From positions 43,836,001 to 43,900,000 of the forward strand of contig CM060733.1 of NCBI GenBank assembly GCA_030704615.1: a stretch of DNA of 64,000 nucleotides, in the 5' to 3' direction. The translations under genes and the position numbers were made by a program. The notes under the pieces are model-generated. The model was not told the DNA's origin, did not search any database, and saw only the letters and a list, made by a program, of their open reading frames with translations. This DNA is from Takakia lepidozioides. Lineage: Eukaryota; Streptophyta; Takakiopsida; Takakiales; Takakiaceae. Positions 23,574 to 34,552 of this stretch are shown one piece after another. Each line of letters starts with the position of its first letter. Within the stretch, counting starts at the first letter, position 1.

Positions 23574-23840
23574 TGGGCTCTACACGATTGAGGAACAACG
23601 AACTCCAAACTCTGCTCAAGAAACGTGTGCTTTTACCGAACTTTCAAGGATATTACTGTGTCAGGGGCCCTACATCGACCACCGGTTCGTCGTCGTGCCG
23701 TTCTGATGGCTCCTAGCGGTTAGCGCTTGGTTGCAGCCGCCAAATGGGCCCCACATGCAATTGCCTATTTCCCAAGGCAATAGCCATGTGGGCCCGCATG
23801 CAATAGCCACCTTTCGGACAGCCGTGTGTTGATGTGAAGG

Positions 23841-24450
23841 TTGTTTGTGAAGGCCTGTCACAAGGCATGAAAGGCAAAAAAAAAAAAAAAAAATAAAAAT
23901 TTATTTTGAAAGGCAAAGAAAGGCAAAAAAAACTACCTGTCAAAAGAAAGGGTCAGAAAGAAAAAAGCCTGTCACAATGAAAGGCAAAAAAAACGGGCCT
24001 GTCAAAAGAAAGGCTAGAGGTTACTTTTTTTTTTAAATCTATTTATTTATTTTATACCAGAACAGGGGTTGTATCCCTGATATATTTATTTTAAATTATT
24101 TAGAGGGGAAAAAAATTAAACCCCCAGTTACACTATAATACCAGCCAAGCCTCTCCGGATGGAGATAAAGTCTAAGACACAAAAATTATTCTTCTTTGTC
24201 TCTACACTAAATGCGAAAAACGTGAACAATGTTTCTACGAACCAAACAGCCCCAATGGACCTAAATCCAGGAGACAAAAAAACAGGGCACTCTGCCCAAG
24301 ACTTGAAACTTAGCATAAGTGAGACCTATCTCTTGTTGGACTTTCCAAGACATGCATGTTGAGAGTAAATAGGACATTGACCTTTCCAAAAACAGAGATG
24401 GCGATCTATCTGTAATGAAGCTTGGAAGCCGTCGTGGAAGGCTTCAGATG
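23841..24450. repeat. A-rich imperfect repeats; no gene
   Basis: From 23,850 to 24,015 the words CCTGTCA(C/A)AA and GAAAGGCAAAAAA recur several times, with an A run of about 19 at 23,876. The rest is AT-rich, and I see no coding potential. Confidence 0.6.
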
Positions 24451-25105
24451 CTTCTAGTTAATCTCTCTCTCAAACTCGGGGGAAATAGTGGAGCGGAAAA
24501 CGGAGATCTCGCGAGGCCAATGGGGGGAGCTTGCTCCAGAAGCATTGGTCCTGCACAGGGCTGCTGCATATGAGGCCCTGTCTACCCCAGGGGTGTTGAA
24601 AGTTTCTGTGGATGGCCGCCGCGTTTCTGACATCTCGTTGAATGACTGCACAAATTTTGGCCCATGCCTTTCTAGCCTCAGTTTGCAAATCGAAAAATAC
24701 AGTGGCAAGGAGGGCAGATATCGTAGAGGTGTGTCCTAGGAAGGTATTCTTGCATCTTAGTTTTCATAGGTGCCACAATGCTGATGCTCTAAGGGTTTCA
24801 AAAACAGGGCAGTTGAGGGCTCTGGTCTTAGAGACTGGATCATAGTTTAACAGGATGTCTATGGCGGAAAGAGATCTAGGGTTCCAGCAGCGGTAGAATG
24901 CTTTGATATGGGGCCAGATCTTCGCTGGGGCCGGGCATGAAAGGAGGCAGTGTTCCAATGATTCAAGAACTGTCTTAAAACAAATGAGTCATTCCGAACG
25001 GCACTTCCACTGCTATCTGATTTTGAGCCAAAAACAGATGCAGAACTGTCTATAAAGATATTAGCCCGGCTCTGCACAATACCAACTCTGTCGCGGACCA
25101 TAGGA
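24450..25105 (-). pseudogene. LINE 3' part with RT zinc-binding region
   Basis: Minus-strand frames give EHCLLSCPAPAKIWPHI (the .EHLL..C..A...W signature of the zf-RVT region), then SKTRALNCPVFETLRASALW and, in another frame, ARKAWAKICAVIQRDV. This tail follows the RT in plant LINEs. At least one frame change separates the parts and no RT catalytic motif is present. It is a decayed fragment. Confidence 0.6.
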
Positions 25106-26300
25106 GGGGGAGATGAGAGGAGACGAATGTGCCAGATTAAGGTGACGTTGACGCCACCTTAATGCTGAGCCTGTTTCCCTCTACGAACATGGCTGCTCCC
25201 CAAGGCTTTTATTTAGTTTTTAATGTTTTTTATTGTTTTTGGGGTGAATTGTCATGTTCCTGATTTATTTATTTTCCCCCGAATGTGCCCGATTTTCTTA
25301 ATTTTCTTAATTTCCTTAATTCCCAGCCCCTATTGGAACATGACAATTCACCTGCCACCTTAGGGGCTGGGAATTAAGGTGTCGTTGACGACACCTTAAT
25401 CTGGCACATTTGGGGGAAAAAAAGAAAAACAAATCTGATTATTTTCTTTTTTTCCTTCCGAATGTGCCAGATTAAGGTGTCGTCAACACTTTAATTCCCA
25501 ACCCCTGTTGGAACATGACAATTCACCTGCCACCTTAATCTGGTTGGTCTCCTGGGCTGGAATTAAGCTCTATCTGGGGCTGGGAATTAAGGTGTCGTTG
25601 ACGACACCTTAATTTGGCACATTCGGGGGAAAAAAAGAAAAAAAGAAACAGATTTTTATTTATTTTTTCCTTCTGAATGTGCCAGATTAAAGGTGTCGTC
25701 AACGACACCTTAATTCCCAGCTCCTGTTGGAACATGACAATTCATCTGCCACCTTAATCTGGTTGGTCTTCTGGGCTGGAATTAAGCTTTAACAGGGACT
25801 GGGAATTAAGGTGGCGTCCACCTTAATGCCGAGCCTGTTTCCCTTTACGAACATGGCTCCTGAGTCTTCGCCAAGGCTTTTATTTCATTTTTTATTTATT
25901 TTTTGGTTTTTGGGGTGAATTGTTATGTTCCTTGTGAGGGCTGCGAATGACGCCACTTTAATGCCCAACCTGTTTCAATGATAGAACATGGCTGTTCACT
26001 TAGGTTTTGTTTTGATTTTACATGTTTTAATTGGTTTTTGGGTTGGATTCCCATGTGCCGTTTGAATTAGGGTTACCGTTTTGGGTTTCTGGCTTCCTTT
26101 TTGCTTTGGAGTTTGAGGTTTATCATTGCGGGCATGGGTTTTTGGTTTATGATTTTCGATTTATGGTTTTCTATTGGGATTTGAAACTTGGGTTGCAGGA
26201 TCAGTGTTTGTAGTTACAGTTTCCTCGTGTTTCCCCGTGTATAGAATTTGTCGTCAATGTCGTGTTTGCCGTATAATCAGTTTCATTTCAATCCATGCAT
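25105..26300. repeat. AT-rich foldback region with nested palindromes
   Basis: At least four hairpins of the form ATTAAGGTGTCG-TTGA-CGACACCTTAAT or its complement lie at 25,136-25,163, 25,373-25,400, 25,585-25,614 and 25,686-25,714. Longer inverted blocks (AATTCCCAGCCCC against GGGGCTGGGAATT) and direct blocks (GGAACATGACAATTCA) surround them. No protein is supported. From 25,800 to 26,230 the DNA is simple and T/G-rich. Confidence 0.8.
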
Positions 26301-26434
26301 CCTCCACTCTTCAGGACTCACGTTCATCCCACATTCATCCATCATTCATCCATCATCCATCCATCACATTCTTTCATTCATCCATGTCTCTTTCATCTGT
26401 CCGTTTTTTATGACATGTTCATTCTGAACAGTTT

Positions 26435-26580
26435 GTGTCCACGGCAATAGGCCCTGTATTACCTCAGCTGTAGGCTCTGCTTCCCTAATTTGTTCACGCT
26501 TAAGGATTATGCTCACGATTAGTGTGCAAAGCGTGAGCGTGCTCACACAGAGCACGCTCACACAGTAGCTACCCTCCACA
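26435..26580 (-). mobile_element. MULE-type terminal module, inverted orientation
   Basis: Read on the minus strand this gives GTAGCTAC, several GTGAGC/GTGAGCGTGCTC units, then GGGCCTATTGCCGTGGACAC. The order is the same as GTAGCTAC...GTGAGC...GGGCCTATTACCGTGGACAA at 29,236-29,403 and 61,398-61,545, so it is an opposite-facing end of the same element family. The matching body on its left is not recognisable. Confidence 0.55.
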
Positions 26581-27290
26581 CGAAGGAATTGGAAAGAAGC
26601 CATGACCTAGTTGTGATGGTGAGGGGTGGTATGGGATCCATGGCTTTATCTAGGGATGTCCAGTAGCATATTCTCACTGGAGTAAGAGTCATGAGGTTTA
26701 TGCGCATTGGGTTTGGAGGTAAGTGCAAGCCTAAATGAGATAGTGTCAATGGAAAAGGTATAAGCTGACATATCAATCAAGGTGATTTCATCTAAAAGCA
26801 GAATGGTAAGCTAGTTTTGCAGAATGACTAGGTCCCAAGAGTTGGAAGATGGCTATGGAGGACCATCTGCCAAGGTAGTCAGCCACTACGCAGGGATTGC
26901 TTGAATTATTTCCTGATATCATTTGGAGCCTTGGGGCATCCCCACCAATTGAGCCACTGATTCCTGAGATCTGAGACTATCTCCCGACCAAATGTTGTGC
27001 ACCTGTCTGACTCCGAGGCAGTCCCATTGGGACCATCTCTTGGCTTGGTTTTTCTGAGATGTGGTCAGAGGTAGGTTAGTGAGAAACAGGTGTTGTCTCT
27101 TGATTTCATAGAAGTTGCTTGGCTGGGCTTTTGTGTGAAGTTTGAAAAATGGCAAAAGTATGCACCACTTATCCTTGCTCTCCGTCGTAGGAGCTGGAAT
27201 ACCGGCCCCCTGTCTGTTATTACGGCCGGCCCTCGGGGAGGTATCCACAATGCTAGCATAGCGGCACTACACAATAACTTCCACATCCCA
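26556..27290 (-). pseudogene. Possible LINE-derived fragment
   Basis: Minus-strand frames at 26,919-27,248 and 26,558-26,776 show composition and segments (QWDCLGVRQVHNIWSG; LTLSHLGLHLPPNPMRINL) like the region between RT and zf-RVT of plant LINEs, but no diagnostic residue is present. Weak call; it could be chance. Confidence 0.3.
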
Positions 27291-27615
27291 ATATCCCCTA
27301 TCCATAAATGCTTTAAAGCAATTCACCTCACAGCCCTCAGAGCTCTCACAGCTATCATTACAAATAAGCGGAAACTAGAGTCCAAACCCCCCCCCCCCCC
27401 CTGGCTTTCTAATTAATTCCCATGGATACCCCAAATCCCAGGGGTACCCTGTGTACCCTCTAGTACCTGATCTATCCCCTGGTCCCTGGTGTCCCCTAGA
27501 CACCCGCATTACTTATAGGCCCCACCCCCGAAAGGGGGCAGTAGACGCAAGGCGAAGTGGCTCTTAGTTACACCGGCCTCAGCCGGAGTCATCTCTCTCT
27601 ATCTTTGCAATCGCC
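27291..27615. other. No gene; poly-C and short C-rich repeats
   Basis: A run of about 15 C at 27,386, then GGTACCC/CCCTGG-rich sequence and a GGGGGC stretch. Nothing coding. Confidence 0.5.
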
Positions 27616-28574
27616 TTAAGACACATAATGGTCGTGAGTCCCAAAATGGATACAAGCTCGAGTCATGGTTTTGCAACGGTGAGTAACGTAATATATCCAA
27701 GCAGGGCAATGTGCGATACAGGAGGGGGGCACCTTGCAGAACTTACAAACAAATGTATTGGCAAACGGTGGGGCACAACCTGGATTGAAAGGATTCTCGG
27801 ACAAGCCTTCCCACTCACTCTCATTTTTAGCACCGCTAAGCGTGAAACAGAAGCAAGCAGCATTCTCACACCTCAGATGCCCAACACAAATGGTCCTCCG
27901 GAATTTTACGTCTGAATGGTTGTGGATATTGGACATTTTTGTTTTGCACCATGGATGCCCATCATGCTTTTTATCCATACCTTGCAAGAGACCTGCGAGT
28001 CCTCCAGCAGACGTTGGAGGGTTCAGTTCAAAGAAGATGTCCCTGTCAAAGGAAGGTGGAAGGAATTGAACCCTTCTAGTTGGGAATGAATTCCACAGTA
28101 TCGCTCCGATCTCATTTTTGCTTCCTGGAATTTCAGACACTGCTTTAAGCAATGGGATGACGCCCATAATTTCCCAAACATCAACGTCCACTTGAGGGCG
28201 ATTCTCCAAGGGAGCCGGAATTTCCGTGACTTCCTCCTTGGACAATTCCGAGAGTATAACAAAAGTTGTTGAAGTGGTCTCCACCTGCTTAACAATCACA
28301 TCCCGTTTGCCTTGAACGACAGAGGCAGGGTCCCTGGCGTGACAATGGAGCCACCGGATTGTCTTCTTTGACTTCGGAACACACGGTCTTTTCCAGGTAA
28401 AACTCTCCATTCCGTGTGTTTTGGTACAACACGCTGTTTCTGAAACAACGTTCTTTGAAGATTTCCCTCCATGTCATATATCTCTTTTTCAACAGTAACC
28501 CAGCCAATGTTGAGCTTGAACCTTGCTGCCAAAACATGCTCCCCGACCACCACAAAACCATCATCGTCAGCCAT
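27616..28574 (-). pseudogene. MULE transposase N-terminal fragment (copy B)
   Basis: Diverged homologue of the N-terminal part of the MULE at 29,229-33,219. MADDDGFVVVGE starts at 28,574. After a frame change near 28,410 comes FFELNPPTS.GGLAGLLQGM, HPWCKTKMSNIHN, FRRTICVGHLRC, FVCKFCKVPPSC and HRCKTMTRACIHFG. The Cys/His spacing suggests a zinc-binding DNA-recognition domain, as in other MULE transposases (inference). It stops at 27,616 just where the other copy continues into the catalytic core, so the core is missing. Confidence 0.7.
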
Positions 28575-28987
28575 GGCACTGAAAAGGCAATGATCTTCAT
28601 TGTATGAAACTTAGCAAAGGCCTCAAGAGGAAGAACGCGAGAGAGCGAATGAGAAAGGTGCGCAATCTGCAGAACAATCTCGACCAGGTTGCGGAGGAGA
28701 CTACAACCTTGGAAACATAGTGGATGACCGAGGAGAACCAGCTGACATGGAGGGAAGAGGGGAGGGGACCAGACTGGAGCGGAGGGCGATCTGCAGGACA
28801 TGGAGATTGACCCAAATCAAGCCTGGTTTTTTTGTGAGCCAGAATTGAGTGCATCTTACTACTCAAATTATGGACCCCTTTCAGGCAATCCCTCCCTCCT
28901 ATCATGGACAAATCATGGACTCCCACCCTATAACCACTGCTTCTCTCATAACTTCCTCTCCCACATGGTTATGCCTCTTTTACGCGT

Positions 28988-29148
28988 CTCAAAATGAGTG
29001 CGCCGCCGCACTTAGTTTTCTACTACTCAAAACAGGGAGGACTTTCATAAGTTGTCTTTGTCTTCCTCATGTTTCATATCACACATCACAAAATCGGTCA
29101 TCCCCAGGTGCTCAGAAATTTGAGTGCATTGGCGCACTCAATTCTCAG
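28988..29148. repeat. Two dispersed hairpins
   Basis: AGTGCG-CCGC-CGCACT at about 28,998-29,013, and GAGTGCA-TTGG-CGCACTC at about 29,120-29,137. The A/T-rich outer arms pair partly. They lie about 90-220 bp before the MULE end at 29,229. Confidence 0.7.
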
Positions 29149-29228
29149 AGCCCTGTCCTGTCTCTCTCAGCTTTATGTCACCTTCATGTTTCCATCTCTC
29201 TACAGAGATGGGCAAGCACCCCTGGAAA

Positions 29229-30080
29229 CCAGCGTAGCTACGGCGTGAGCCCAGCCCCGTGAGCCTGGGAGCTGAGCTCACGTTCAAGCTTTGAAGCGTG
29301 AGCTGAGCTCACGCTTCAGGGAAGCGTGAGCGGCATGAATCTGCTGGAGAAGCAGGTCCTATAGGCGAGGATTGCAGGAAGAGGGCCTATTACCGTGGAC
29401 AAAACAAAGGAGGCCACCATGCACCATGTCTGCAATGCGTGCCAAAAAAGAGGAATATGTAAATATGGCAGATTTGAGCTCAGAATGATTGACACAGTTT
29501 ATTTCAATTCACAGAGAGACGCTTACAATGAATCGCAAATGCATTTGCCCTGGTTCCGTGAACGAAATGTATATGTTTGTCATAAAATGAAAAGTCTTCA
29601 CACGGCAACCTGGAAACCAGCATGGGAAGCGGGCATGGCTCGTATGTGTTCAAAGAGAAGTTGGCGGAGTCTACGCGAGGTGTCCCGCTGCAGAAGGGTG
29701 ATGACTTCTCCGTAGCCTAGTGTGGCTTGGTGAATGAATTGGTCTCTCTTACCGTCGCAACACATAATTACAAGGTATATGTAATATTGATGCTTGCAGG
29801 GGACCCACTTCCCTCTCATGCCGAGAGCGCCCTCACGCATCGTTACAAAATCCGGACAAGTGCACGATGGAAATTCCCAATGGTAACCTGATATTCTTTG
29901 GCATGAAGAACTGAGCCAATTGACAGCACTGTGTAAATCCATCCATACCCCGGGGAAGGGACTTCGGTGATACGAGTCACCCTAGCCTGCAAAATTCTAG
30001 CCGATTCCATCTTGCATTCGTGATCTGCACCCGAAGCAACACGGCGCACTGTTTTTCCATCTCTTTTTGTTGGGTGGGAG
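29229..30080. repeat. MULE end duplicated at 61,391-62,223
   Basis: Sequence from ACCAGCGTAGCTACGGCG through the SWIM-finger exon to GGGTGGGAGTCGGCA is shared with 61,391-62,223 in the same orientation (offset about 32,162), with scattered substitutions and small indels. Confidence 0.9.
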
Positions 30081-33000
30081 TCGGCACCGGGTGGAGGCAT
30101 TGTCGGAGCATGTGGCACATCTGTGCCGACAGTGCATAAGGGCACCACCCGGGACCGTGCAAGACAAAAACCCTCCCTCCTCCAGCATGCTTATCTCGGT
30201 TGAGGACAACGATGTCCCAATTTTCACAGGCCAAATTGCGGGGGGAGGGGGCTTCATTATCACGGAAGGACGAACTGTTCCCTTCACGCATCGTGCCATA
30301 TCGTCTGGGCAGAACCAAAACTTGTGCTCTTTTGACTCCCCACTATGATAAGGTCGGAACAACCCTGTGAATGTTGGAGCTGGAGTCCCCCTGGAGCCTT
30401 TGCATATTTTTGATTTGCATTTCTTGAATGAGGGGGTCCGAATTGCCATGCAAGCCACTCTAGATCCTGGTGGGGTGCGTTCTATATATGCCAGTCACTA
30501 TCAATGCAATCAGATTCCTGCACCATGGCCACCACCTCCTCCAATGGGATTTCCGCTGCTATGCTTGCATGTTCTGCACCTGCTCCACAGGAGGAGGACC
30601 CACCTGGGAAGGGGCCGGCACAGGACTTAGTCTGCACTGGAGACACCTTTGGCACAGAGAAATTGACCCTGTCTGGCCTATGGGAATCTCCATCTGACCC
30701 TGGAAGAGTGTTTAATTTCCTTTTGCATGATCCAAATCTTTCCTCGCCTTCCAAATGGGGGAGCCTGGATTGCAGAGGGGAGCCTTCAGTGCACCTGTTT
30801 AGAGCTCTGGCCATCTTTGACGGGTCTCCGACCTACTCGCAGCCCTTAGCATCAACAAAGTCGTATCGGGGCCCTTCCCTCCACCCCGTCCCATCAGAAA
30901 ATTGCGGTACCTGGTTTGTTGTGTAAGTGCCCGCACCATGTCATCAGCAGTGGCCACATACAAGTCACGACCTGCTTTGGTAGACTGTTGCATCCAGGCG
31001 TTGTGAACAGTCTCTGCCAAATTACACGATGGCATGTCGGCCAAGTCCTCCAAGGACATGTCCTGCAGGAGGCATTGCATGGAAATGTGAGGAAGGAAAA
31101 GAAATGGTAGAGGTTCTTCAAGTGACAATCGAACAACCCCAAATGAACAGGCACGATGCAAAGTGCAATTTGTGTTTAAGGAAAACTTGTGAGGCTTACC
31201 GTCGTCATGAAAGCTCCCCACTGTCTGTACCTGAAGTGCCAGAAAACCAACCAGTCCTCCAACTCCTTCAGGTGGATACCTGTAGCAGCACCAGAGGAGA
31301 ACCACCAAGCCCGGATTGCCTGGTAAGTGCTCTCAGCTTCTCCCATTGAGGTGGCATTCTTGTACTTCAGACAGAGCCTTCTATGCTCCAACTGAAGGTC
31401 AGGGCGAATGCAGCGCTTTGTATGACGTGCCAGAGATTGACTCCAATGGAAGAGGCATGTGCGCTCCCTATTTTCCATTGGGACCTTATGATCCCCCGAA
31501 CCAAACACGCGCCGCACTGCATTGAAATTTGCCTGTGCACTATCAGCCATGAAGCCCGCAAAATTTGTGTTCTGTATTCCATTGCGCTGCATGACGGCCA
31601 GGAGGGAATTCCACATGAGCATCTGGGATTCAGTGTCCTCCGACTGCATATCACAAATTGCTATAGAGAGCACACGCTGGTACGCTGGATCATACACATG
31701 GCACGCCATGGTTGTCCAACCCTTCACCCGTTTGCAGTGATCAAACATTAACCAACATTTAGCCAAATCTCCTCCAGGTTGCATTCGGCGGACAATGCTC
31801 ACACCACTGCCTTGGCCCACAGCGGACATCTTGAACAAATACACTTTGGACGAGCCCTGGCCAGGGAACATACTGTTTTGAATGAATTCATAGCGACTCC
31901 TCCGTTTGAGGTCCATAATGTTGTCCATGAATCCAGCAGTGCCTGTGCCCATTCTGAGTGCATTCACCTGGTTTCGAATATTGGGAGAGCTCAACACGGA
32001 GAAATGGTCCATGACTGCCTCAAGGAATCTGCATCCAGCATTGGCTGTGTCGCATCCCCTTCACCCAGTATGTGTTTTTCCAGGAATGCCTTGCTAGCTG
32101 CAAGCGCTATAGCAGAAGGTGTTGCACAAGGGGCATTGTGGAACTCTTGCTTCAGTAGATTTCTAGCGATGTCCACGCTATCCCTGCAACTCCTTTGGAC
32201 ACAGGATGCTCGTGTGCACCCATATGAATGCAGGCACGAGTCATTGTCTTGCATCGATGTGCCACCTGATACATACGAGCGTGGCAAACAGAAACACAGG
32301 ACGGGGAAAGTTTGCAGAACCTGCACACAAAAGTATTGGTCTTGGGAGGTGCAAGCCCTGGGGTGAAAGGATTCAGGGGCACACCTTCCCACTCACTTTT
32401 GTTTGGCTGAGCGTTGTTTCTCAGCCGAGGGCAAGAAATATTCAAGCACTTGCAATGCCCAACGCAAACCGACCTCCGAAATTTCAAGCCAATGTCGTTA
32501 TGGATGTTCGACGTTTTTGTCCTGCACCAAGGATGTCCGTCATGTTTCTTGTCCATGCCCTGCAGAAGCCCAGCCAGTCCACTGGAAGACGTGGGAGGGT
32601 TGAGCTCAAACAAGATGTCCCCATCAAACTGAGCTGGCACGTATTGAACCCGTTGCACTGGAAGGGACTCCCAATCAACAAAACGTAGCTCGCTCTTGCA
32701 CCCAGGCACACCTGCGAGGGCTTTCAATTTTGGAATGACACTTGTTATCTCTTGCAATTCGTCATCATCCAATAAGGGAGTTTGCACTGGCGGAGGAATC
32801 TCAGAAACATCCTCCGAGGACGAGTCCGAAAGAGTCACGAAGGTAGTGGATGTGCTCACCTCTTGTTTCACAGGAACTGTGCCCTTCTGTTGCACGACCG
32901 ATGCTGCAGTGCCAGGGGTAACGACTGATCCTGCTGATTGTCTTCTCTCTTTTCCAAGGACACGGTATGTTCCTGGAAGGACTCTCCACTTCCTTCCACA

Positions 33001-33219
33001 CTCGCCAACCAAGGGTTTCTCCAAGTGCCCAGAATCCAAATTCCCATCCTCGTCATACACCTCTTTCTGAACAAGCAGAGAACCCAACTCCAGCGGGAAC
33101 ACTGTAACCAGCTCATCCTCATGAACAACTGCATACCCATCGTCGTCTGCAGTGGCAGTCAGTGGAAGAGTACCTGCATTGGAATGGAATCGAGCGAGTG
33201 CATCTCGCTCCCTCGACAT
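29229..33219 (-). pseudogene. Mutator-like (MULE) transposase gene, broken (copy A)
   Basis: Minus strand from about 33,219 (MSRERDALARFH). The Cys/His-rich N-terminal domain includes HPWCRTKTSNIHN, SVCVGHCKC, FVCRFCKLSPSC and HRCKTMTRACIHMG. The transposase core (32,012-31,176) has MFDHCKRVKGWTTM, FAGFMADSAQANF and CLFHWSQSL, with likely acidic residues in the first two. A later region has CNLAETVHNAWMQQ, and the C-terminal SWIM finger has CTCPDF...VPCKH (about 29,860-29,790). Frame changes near 32,190 and 32,010, stops near 30,480 and a one-base loss beside the SWIM finger (about 29,868) make it inactive. Some C-terminal breaks may be introns. The GTAGCTAC/GTGAGC/GGGCCTATT module at 29,236-29,403 is probably its 3'-side terminus. 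Confidence 0.75.
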
Positions 33220-34160
33220 GTTTTCCAGCACTGAACGAAACTGCCGATTCAGAACGGAATCCCCGAACTGAGAGCCCGTAATTATCGAAAGTGGAAATAC
33301 CACCAGCAAACTGAGGTCAACAAGGGTAGCACCAAACCAAAGGCTGCCGGCGATGCATGCCAAGGATGTAGGGATGACGTGCACCTTCACCTCCCACCAA
33401 CCAGAAAAACCGTTTTGAAAGACCAGAGCCACAAGAAGCCGTACTGTTTTTGGATGGAAAACAAACCCTGAAAATGACATGAAACCATCCATTATGAAAT
33501 GACGGCAACAACCCTGGAGAGCAGTAAACAGGAAGATCCGATTGTAATGAGATTGTGTTGCGCCAGAATAGCACAGAACAAACACCGACACTCCAAGAGA
33601 TACCTCGCACGAATTGTGGCAACACATGGTCATATCCGACACAATCCTTTATACCGAATGACCCCATGGGGACGGTCACGGCATAAAAAAAACCACAGGG
33701 CATGCAGTACAACACACGTGGATGCATATGTGAAGCATAACAATTATTGCGAATCTGGAAGAACTGCTCGGAATTGAAAAAGCACTACATTTCTACGGCG
33801 CATTCGAATTTGAAAGAAGGCAAGGAGGCCGCCATGTATTGGCAGGCGGCGAAGTACATCTGACATATATCGCAAATGCATGCAACGGATGTTCTTTTTC
33901 TTCGGCGCTTTATTAGCTGGGTAATACAAGACGCCAAAATGGATGAATTCCGTTCGCACACAATATCAACACCCGCATCCAAATACGGTTGACAACGTCC
34001 ATTTTTTTTTTTGTTACATGCGATACCAGCACTTGTTGCAAACGTCAAACTGGAGAGCTCCAGGGGCATCGTGGGGAGCCCTTGTTTCCAGCGGAGGAGA
34101 AAGAGAAGGAAGTCATTATACTTCACGAGTTCTAGAAACAGGAATAGAGCTAGATATAGA

Positions 34161-34460
34161 ATGAGGATGGAAAGAGTGGAGGAAGAGGAAAAGGAGGAAG
34201 AAGAGGGAATACAGGAAAGTGTGGCGATGGAGGAGCAGGAATCTGGAGAAGAACAACAACCCACCATAGTTCCAGGAACAGGCGAGGAGGACACTGCGTC
34301 TGAGGGAGAGACAGACGACATGGAGGAAGATGTTGACCACTGGCCTCACGAAGAATCTGACACGGGAAAGAGGAGGGGGGAGAGGCTCACCTACATAGTC
34401 GGCGAAGAGAGCAGCCCGAAGCGGAAAGGGTCCCGGCAACTGGGGAGTCTTCTCGAGTAG
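34161..34460 (+). CDS. Glu-rich acidic protein, possible 5' exon of the ParB/methyltransferase-like gene
   Basis: A 99-codon frame from ATG: strongly acidic (EEEEKEEEE, EEDTASEGETDDMEED), then basic patches (GKRRGER, SPKRKGS) that look like nuclear localisation signals. In another frame just downstream, GESSRVATKKVKSTGPTFV continues to NSAFNG and a GCAG|GTATTT donor-like site at about 34,520. The family member at 52,561 also begins with a KKRKG stretch. This could be the start of the gene whose next exon is at 47,584, with the satellite in an intron, or a small unrelated gene. No function is assigned. Confidence 0.35.
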   Translation: MRMERVEEEEKEEEEGIQESVAMEEQESGEEQQPTIVPGTGEEDTASEGETDDMEEDVDHWPHEESDTGKRRGERLTYIVGEESSPKRKGSRQLGSLLE

Positions 34461-34552
34461 CTACGAAAAAGGTAAAATCTACAGGACCCACATTTGTGAA
34501 GAATTCGGCTTTCAATGGCAGGTATTTGAGAAAAAAAAGAACCATTCAGTGG

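Larger units (their letters stand above)
15550..23840. repeat. Segmental duplication, copy 2
   Basis: Second copy of the segment at 1-7,762, same orientation. It differs by loss of one 303-bp PPR triplet, gain of a 1,164-bp block of two PDF units, and absence of about 325 bp in the 3' flank. Both copies keep open PPR frames, so the duplication has not simply decayed. Confidence 0.95.

Noticed and set aside
27090-27416. 108-codon plus-strand frame ending in a proline run
   Set aside because: It overlaps a LINE-like minus-strand remnant and ends in a poly-C tract. No motif.
33220-33642. Hydrophobic N-terminal 140 residues of the MULE frame as membrane segments
   Set aside because: They lie upstream of the conserved start region and have no match in the second MULE copy. 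Probably untranslated or intron sequence.
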